Assembly (NCBI GenBank): GCA_027919835.1
Contig: JANVFP010000027.1
Coordinates: 248,001 to 312,000 of the forward strand
DNA: 64,000 bases
DNA from: Lentinula raphanica
Lineage: Eukaryota > Basidiomycota > Agaricomycetes > Agaricales > Omphalotaceae
Reading direction: 5' to 3'
Part shown: one piece after another, positions 58,018-64,000 of the stretch
Layout: the number at the start of each line of letters is the position of its first letter
How positions within the stretch are numbered: the stretch's first letter is position 1
Notes under the pieces: generated by a model
What the model saw: the letters and a program-made list of their open reading frames with translations, nothing else
The model's database searches: none
What the model was told of the DNA's origin: nothing
Translations under genes and position numbers: made by a program

Positions 58018-61000
58018 ATGTCTGCAAACTCAGATCCAACTCGGACTCGTCGTCGTCGTCGCAACTCGGAACGTGCCACTGAACATGGTCATGTTCAACG
58101 TGCTCTTGTCACAGATTCCAGTGCTGTTGATGCTGGGGTCAGACCCGGTTCAGAGAAAACCTGTCCCTTTTTTGCGCGAGGTCACTGCCGTTCCGGTGAT
58201 CACTGTAAGCAACGACACGCTGCTCCAGGGACGATAGGCGTGCCACTCGACCAATTGGTTCCACCCAATAATCTGGAATCACAGGTGAACAAATATCTGT
58301 TTGGATTTCGCATTCCACTCACTCTTCTTTCTTACTCTAGCATCCAGCAGCCTCCCCGTCGACTATGAACGATCATAGAACGCACTTGCGGTCCAAGCCG
58401 TGCTTTGCATGGAGAAAAGGATCTTGCTCCCGAGGAGATCAATGTCGATTCGCTCATGATACGATAGAACTAACACGGACTGAGTCTCTGCCGCATTTTT
58501 CTGTCGACACTTCGATCAGTCTGCCTCAAGGGCGTGTCGTGCAGCAAAAAATAGAAAACGAGGCGCGCGCACACGAGCGTGCGCGCAAGGCGGAACAAGA
58601 CAGACAAAGGAAGGATGAACAAATACGACTTCGCGAGGCTGCTGCGGAGAGGAAGAAAGCGGAAAGGGCGGAAGAAGAAGCTCGAGCTTTGGAGCAGCAA
58701 AAGCTTCACCAACAGGAAAGACATCGTTTAGATGCTCTGTTCACCATTCAGCGCGTCCCGTTCGGCTCTACCATCGTCACGTTTGGCGCAGGTGCTCAGA
58801 TCGAATCCACTGTCGCTGGTTTCGAGACATGCCGGGTTACGATCAAGAACATACCATCTGGTGTACAGATGAACCAGCTCTCCAGTTTCTTGAACGAAGC
58901 CGTGACGGGGAACGCAAAGCAGAAGCTTCATCTCGTCAGTCTGAAACGATGGGACCACGCTCAGGAAGGCGTTGTATTGGCCGAAGTTGATGTTGCCAAA
59001 GATCTGATCCGGAGGCTTGACGGTGCTATCTTCAAGGAACAATCCCTCAAGCTCCACCTCCAAGAAAGCGGTAAAGCTGGTGGTATGCATCTGCGAACTC
59101 GAGACACCTTCTCTTTGAAGATTACCTGGAGGGATCCCTCTGCTCGATGCATTGTCACATATTTATCAGAGTCCTATGCAGACGAAGAGAGGAGACGCTT
59201 CGATGGGACTGTAGTCTTCGGTAGGAAGGTCAAGATAGAGGTCAATACTGATCGATATAAACGCAGCACTCCAAACCAACTCTTGATCAGTGGCCTCCCT
59301 TGTGAAGTCACCGATGAAGATGTTAGAACCTTCTTTGATGGAAGGGCTGTCCGGAGGATATCGGGGCAAGGTCTCAGTGCATACGATGCCAGACTTCAGC
59401 TAGCTGAACATATCCGCCATTGTTGTTACATCCGTTCTATCACTCCTCCACATTTCGACGAGTCCCAGCTACAAACAAATACTGCTGCTCATGAACATAC
59501 TATCTCCCTCTGGTTCGATAAATGGGACTCTGCTAAACAGATCCACGATCTGCTCAGCGGACAGAAGTTTCACTGGCTTGGAAATGCCTTCCTGCGACTG
59601 TGGCTCCCTGACCCTATACAGTACGAAATCATCATTCCCTTCAATCAATATCAAGCCCAGCACCCTCGCTGGAAGTCGCTTTTGAACGACAATGGAGGCA
59701 AGAAGGATCTACGAATGCGTATCAATGAAAAGCCAGACAAAGACAGAGTTTTTGTTCAGGTCGGAGGCAATGATGCCAAAGCAGTCGGGATGCTGAAAGT
59801 TCGAATCGAAAATCTCGCCGCAGGAGAGAAACTTGGTGTATGGCACAGGTCATTTGACACGGATTTTGGGCGGTCATTTCTCCGCGACCTCCTGCAGGTT
59901 ACCAAAGCGCTTGTCATTCCAGACTGGAGACTGAAAACTGTCAAAGCTTACGGTGACCCAGCGGCGATCGAGAAAGCTCGAGAGGCGATAGATCAAGAGA
60001 TCGTCCGCCTTGCAGGTCTGGAGTATACTGTCACTTTGAAGCGCGAGAGTGTGCGGTTCTTTATACAACAAGGGATAGCTTATCTGAAGGAGAGGTTCGG
60101 AGAGGAAAATGTGACATTGAGTATCTCCGGCCTTCCCCGTGTTACCATACGAGGAGGTGAAGACGCTCGACACGCACTTTACTCCCTCATCGAGCAGTCG
60201 CGTACGCAGGTCGTACTATCCAGGAACGACCGAGGTTCGAGTTTGTCCTGTCCAATCTGTTTGGATGACGTGTCGGTTCCTGTGCAACTTGGATGCGGGC
60301 ACGAGTACTGTTCTGCATGCTTACACCACTTTTTCGCAGCGGATGTCAAGAACTTCCCTATTGTCTGCCTCGGTGATGAGCTTCGTTGTGGACAGCCGAT
60401 CGCACTACCCACCATTCAGCGATTTCTAACCGAACCCCAGTTCAATGCTCTCCTCGAATCCGCCTTCCTACAATACGTCGAGAGAAACCCGGAGCTGTTC
60501 AAGTACTGTCCCACTCCGGCCTGTGAACAGTTGTATCGGTGTGCAGATCCATCTTCCCACAACTCCAACGCGAATGCGTGCTGTCCATCGTGCCTCTGCG
60601 AGATATGTACTAGATGTCACGAAAACCACAAAGGCATGACCTGCGATGAACGACGAAGAGCTCGAAATGATCAAGAGAACAATGAAGAACTGAACGCTCA
60701 ATGGGCGGAAAAGACCGGGGTCAAACGATGCCCCAAATGTAGTCTTTGGATCGAAAAGACGGAGGGATGCAATCATATCTCGTGTAGATGTGGAGCGCAC
60801 ATCTGTTGGCGGTGTATGGGTATCTTCGAATCGACGGCCATCTATCAACATATGAATGCAGCTCATGGTGGGATTGGTCAAGGCGACGGTTTGATCCAGA
60901 ATGTTGACTATGATGTCCAAGCCCAAGCCCGCGAGCTGGACATTTGGAACAACTTTGCCGCTGCTCGTCGATTTGCTCAAGCGCTTCCACGACCCGTACC

Positions 61001-61151
61001 TATCCCTCAGTGGCAAATGGATCACCGTGAGGAGCTTCGGCGGGAAGAGGACTTACGTAGGCAGCAGCAAGAGCAACGGATGCGTGATCTTGAGGCGACA
61101 CAACGGAGGGCTCGCCAGGAAGAAGGTGGAAACTGGTGTATGATTATGTAG
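58018..61151 (+). CDS. CCCH zinc-finger RBR-type E3 ubiquitin ligase
   Basis: A 1025-residue protein from two exons, 58018-58284 and 58341-61151. N-terminal RNA-binding-type CCCH fingers: CPFFARGHCRSGDHCKQRH (from residue 48) and CFAWRKGSCSRGDQCRFAH (from about 110). A long Arg/Glu/Lys-rich coiled coil (about 155-220) and RRM/KH-like alpha-beta segments follow. The C-terminal RING-IBR-RING module has RING1 CPICLDDV...CGHEYCSACL (about 724), IBR YCPTPACEQLYRC...CEICTRCHENHKGMTC (about 808-850), and RING2 RCPKCSLWIEKTEGCNHISC (about 885-905) with the active-site Cys expected in ISC. Such ligases form a ubiquitin thioester before transfer. The tail is Glu/Arg-rich and ends GGNWCMIM; the terminal CMIM resembles a prenylation box, which is speculative. 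Confidence 0.9.
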
Positions 61152-61234
61152 AAGTTGATTTGTGTATTCACGACTTGAATTTCATGCCATGTACAAAGGG
61201 AAAGAAAACAGTGTTCTGCTTTCAACAAAAAACT

Positions 61235-61341
61235 TGATGAGAGTGGGATTCGAACCCACGCCACAATGTGACCAGATAAAGTGTGCATCCTATGCACTGA
61301 TCGCCTTAGTCTGGCGCCTTAGACCGCTCGGCCATCTCACC
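61235..61341 (-). tRNA. tRNA-Leu (anticodon AAG) with intron
   Basis: The minus strand begins GGTGAGATGGCCGAGCGG (acceptor and D arm) and the anticodon stem CCAGA pairs with TCTGG. The loop reads CTAAGG, giving anticodon AAG. A 26-base intron follows position 37, the usual place. The long variable arm (CACA/TGTG) is typical of leucine tRNA, and the T arm is GTGGGTTCGAATCCCAC. The acceptor stem pairs GGTGAGA with TCTCATC (one G-U) and is followed by A as discriminator. The plus strand downstream shows a T-run (the gene's A-rich flank in reverse) suitable for Pol III termination. Confidence 0.9.
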
Positions 61342-61534
61342 CCAAATTTTTTGATGCCTCATTGTTATTCAGACGGTGATCTTCGCCACCATCTGCAGAC
61401 TCCTTCCCATCCGCTATCGCAGCTGAAAAAATTATAATCCCAGTAATTACCATAAATAGTTAATCTCATATCTAATCATATCATGTGATTTTATCTACGT
61501 TGAATTTTTTAGCTGCTATAGCGACTGGCTATTA
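61342..61534. other. Short AT-rich spacer
   Basis: Between the tRNA and the MITE; nothing recognisable beyond AT-rich sequence. Confidence 0.5.
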
Positions 61535-61746
61535 GCGCTTGGTGGCCTTGTTTGGTCCCAGCATTCAATTTTATAGCGCCCACCACCCAAATGCCCTTTG
61601 TTTTGAAAATTGAGACAGCTATTCTCTAGCACAATACATGACTGACATCCAATATGACTCTTTGAACAGATTGTGGCCAAAATATTCAATGTTGAGTGAG
61701 ATTCAATGGGTGCTAAAAGCTGGAACCAAACAAGGCCACCAAGCGC
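61535..61746. mobile_element. MITE with TA target duplication
   Basis: The left end GCGCTTGGTGGCCTTGTTTG and the reverse complement of the right end are identical for 22 bases and nearly so for about 28 (through GGTYCCAGC). TA flanks both sides (61533-61534 and 61747-61748). The 212-base interior has no ORF. The TA duplication suggests mobilisation by a Tc1/mariner-like transposase, but the end sequence does not identify the superfamily by itself. Confidence 0.75.
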
Positions 61747-61770
61747 TAATACAAGTTATGCCAGTTCCGA

Positions 61771-61875
61771 GTTAAGAATCCTTTGGGGTTCTTAACAGAG
61801 GATAAGATGTGAACGACGTGAGAGTTGGCAAGCGCCATTTAGGCGCCCTAACTCATTCTTATTGCCAACTCTCAC
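61771..61875. repeat. Two short hairpins
   Basis: The first, 61771-61796, pairs GTTAAGAA with TTCTTAAC around a short loop. The second, 61818-61875, pairs the 14-base arms GTGAGAGTTGGCAA and TTGCCAACTCTCAC around a loop that itself contains GCGCC...GGCGC. They lie directly before the retroelement coding region and could mark the edge of its untranslated region or be a separate miniature insertion. Confidence 0.6.
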
Positions 61876-61914
61876 CATCGCCTTTTCTATACATCGAATT
61901 TCGTGTATTTTACA

Positions 61915-63303
61915 ATGACACAAATCTTTTTGAACCCACTTCCCAACGACAGTTCTTTTCAGAGGACAGACCGAGTTCATCGTACCAATACTTCGCCGGA
62001 AGTTATAGCCGCATATAAGAAGCTCAGTCTGGAGACGCGTATAGAACTCAACCATGGAATCGATAAGCGCAACCAGAATCGAGGTCTCAAGAAGGCGACA
62101 GCATCCAGCTCGACCGAGGTGGTTTCAGATGTTGAATCTGAGGTTGATATCGAGCCCTACGAATGGGATATCGTTCGGACCAATCCTACTGTTTTCAACC
62201 ACGTCAAAGATAAACTCAAAGCGCACACCCTAGCCTGGATAGATGGGAGAAACAGAGAAGAGAATAGGCAGCCGAGAGCAGAGGATGAAACTGAAGAGCC
62301 TGCTCCAAAACGGATGCGCTTCAAAGAAGAGGTTCCTTTGGAGGAAGTCGACAGTACTCAACGTCTCGCAGTCGCAATTCCAGAAGATCTCTGACAGTTG
62401 GCTATGTCCGGTCAGCAAATCCCACTCTGTATTCTTACAGAGAAGAATCTCCACTTCATAAACGCGAATCTACCCATGTTCAAACGCGATAAACTCTCCC
62501 ATCTCGAAGATTCCCCTCGTGTTATCAACATCTCGGACATCTTGAAGAAGATCAAAGACTCGCAAGGAAGGGCGGGTCCTTCGCGAGACCAAGATCTATC
62601 CTACAACACTTGGATGGAGGCAACTCAGAATATGTTCGACTTGATCTCCAGGCGTTTCTGGCAGAGTGACAACAAATCCCCAGAAGCAATCTTCTTTAGG
62701 CAGCACACTAGTTTCTTCGAGAATCAGACTCACAGTGCTGACCTTATTGAGCTGTGGCTCGAGCACGAGATCGAGCTTAGGGAGGAGCATCACATCAAAC
62801 CATTGGCTTTCAACCCTCTCAAATATTCCAGCGTTTGGACTCGCGTGGAGGCGAAATGGGACACGATTAAGCAACAAGCCCAAGTTCTTAATCTCTACCC
62901 AAATGTTCCAATCCCTGAGCTTATCCGTCGTTTCAAGACGGGTGCTTTGTCCAACCCACTGAATTCAAAGACCTCGTTTTATCCTTCCTCCACATCAACC
63001 TACCAGCCCTTTTGGAAGGGCAACGGGGAGCAAGGCTCCAGAACTCCCCATTGCATTGGTTGTGGAGCCAAAGGACACACACTCGCAGGCCACAAGTATG
63101 CCGAGCACGGAGGTTTTCGGTGGGCAAAGATGTCGGGTCGAGACCTCATCAGTCCAACCCCGGCAAAGACCCAGCTCTGCATTTACTGGAACATCTTTGG
63201 GAAATGTGACAGGAACTGTAGCGGCGAACGCCACATCTGCACTCTCTGTGGAAAGGATCATTGGGCGCTTCAAGGGAACTGCAACAATCTCCAACCCCTC
63301 TGA
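61915..63303 (+). pseudogene. DIRS-like retroelement gag, interrupted by a stop
   Basis: One reading frame from ATG 61915 encodes a charged N-terminal region (VDIEPYEWDIVRTNPTVFNH; APKRMRFKEE), then AIPEDL. A TGA follows at 62392-62394, and the same frame continues as QLAMSGQQIPLCILTEKN to 63303. The second half holds an alpha-helical gag core and C-terminal zinc-knuckle-like Cys/His clusters (CIGCGAKGHTLAGHKYAEH; CIYWNIFGKCDRNCSGERH; CTLCGKDHWALQGNC). The continuity on both sides of the TGA says a sense codon became a stop; programmed readthrough is less likely. Confidence 0.65.
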
Positions 63304-63718
63304 GTCCTTCGAGGACCTAGCACCAAATCCAAAGCTTTCTTTCTTCGATTTCAAAGACAGTATCCATGTTCGGGCTCCTCTCCCTAATACACCCGAAGAA
63401 TTCATCTCTCTATACGATCGCATAATAACGCCATACAACCCAGATAATTTCTACATAGAACTCTGCAGCACAAATCTTCTTGACCAATACCTGTTTCTTG
63501 TCGACAATCTTCGCAAAGGTTTCCCACTCGGTTGTATGCCAACACTCTCCGAAACAATAATTATCCCCAATCATTCATCAGTCAGCAAATTTCCCAATGT
63601 CGTGTGGGATTATATCCACGAGGAGAGTGAAGCCAGACGAATGTCAGGACCTTTTACGCAAGGCGATAATACGCCCATTTTGCGTGCAGGCATGCAATGG
63701 CCTAATTTTAACGATTAG
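63200..63718 (+). pseudogene. DIRS-like reverse transcriptase, 5' fragment
   Basis: An overlapping +1 frame continues past the gag stop with DNFYIELCSTNLLDQYLFL, then KGFPLGCMPTL and HEESEARRMSGPF. This is the conserved beginning of DIRS-type reverse transcriptases of basidiomycetes (the GRMSGPFS region). The frame then loses similarity and stops at 63718, before the catalytic YxDD box. The overlap suggests pol was expressed by frameshifting or reinitiation in the ancestor. No RNase H, methylase or tyrosine recombinase follows in the window. Confidence 0.6.
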
Positions 63719-64000
63719 AGCCTTGTAGAGTACTAAAGGACTGTAGTGAGCCCGAGCTGACAGTCAAACTTGTATCATGTTAATGCCAGGACGTCAGATC
63801 CAGACAGGAAAACACATCCTGACGAGTAATAAGAGTTAACACTCGAGTCCCTTGGTCGGGGAGTCCTTCAAGACAAAGCCACCTCTGATATGAGCTATCA
63901 AGGGATTATCAACTTAGTTTTCAATGCCTAACGGCCAACTGAGTATGATACTGCACCGAGACGAGCTTAGAACCAATAGATCTATTCGTATTACCAGTGG
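63719..64000. other. Right edge, no gene seen
   Basis: The sequence after the truncated reverse transcriptase shows no continuation of the retroelement in any frame and no gene. The element may have been cut by deletion or by another insertion that continues beyond the window. Confidence 0.4.

Noticed and set aside
58470..60990. Minus-strand frames opposite the RBR ligase gene
   Set aside because: Shadow frames of a strongly supported coding exon.

Overview
The window reads as nuclear genomic DNA of a filamentous basidiomycete, most likely an agaricomycete (mushroom-forming fungus). The genes have many short introns of about 45-70 bases with GT-AG and some GC-AG borders. The families are typical of Agaricomycetes: a NACHT-ankyrin NLR, a TET/JBP-type 2-oxoglutarate dioxygenase, a Crypton-like tyrosine recombinase, a CCCH/RBR ubiquitin ligase and a DIRS-like retroelement. 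There is no prokaryotic, viral or organellar gene organisation.

Layout. 1-3.2 kb and 15.3-18.4 kb carry three diverged copies of one low-complexity segment. 3.86-6.88 kb is a 3 kb fold-back element with two nearly identical arms of about 1.35 kb. 7.3-7.55 kb is a 12-base minisatellite. 8.5-10 kb holds a Copia remnant whose LTR region was hit by a non-autonomous hAT element with an 8-base target duplication. 10.5-14.0 kb is an intact six-exon NLR gene on the minus strand. Metabolic and housekeeping genes follow: a proline-iminopeptidase-like hydrolase (19.5 kb), a trypsin-fold-like protein of 648 residues (21.5 kb), an allantoate-permease-type MFS carrier (24.4-27.2 kb), a secreted protein broken by a frameshift (30.6 kb), a small one-helix membrane protein (33.1 kb), a HAL2/MET22 nucleotidase (34.6-35.9 kb) and an OPT oligopeptide transporter (38.6-42.2 kb).

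42.3-52.2 kb is the most unusual part. A Crypton-like tyrosine recombinase, a TET/JBP-like dioxygenase and an unrecognised multi-exon protein lie together. They are enclosed by related arrays of short direct repeats and by a 15-base inverted match (13/15) about 9.9 kb apart. I propose this as one large mobile unit carrying a DNA-modifying enzyme next to a recombinase; the alternative is adjacent independent insertions. A CACTA-like MITE lies just outside its right edge.

52.8-64 kb returns to ordinary genes: an aldo-keto reductase and a GMC oxidoreductase in tandem, a 1025-residue CCCH/RBR E3 ligase, and an intron-containing tRNA-Leu(AAG). These are followed by a TA-flanked MITE, two perfect-stem hairpins and a decayed DIRS-like retroelement (gag with an in-frame stop, then a truncated reverse transcriptase) at the right edge. 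Splice sites were placed by reading-frame continuity, so starts and a few exon borders remain uncertain where stated.
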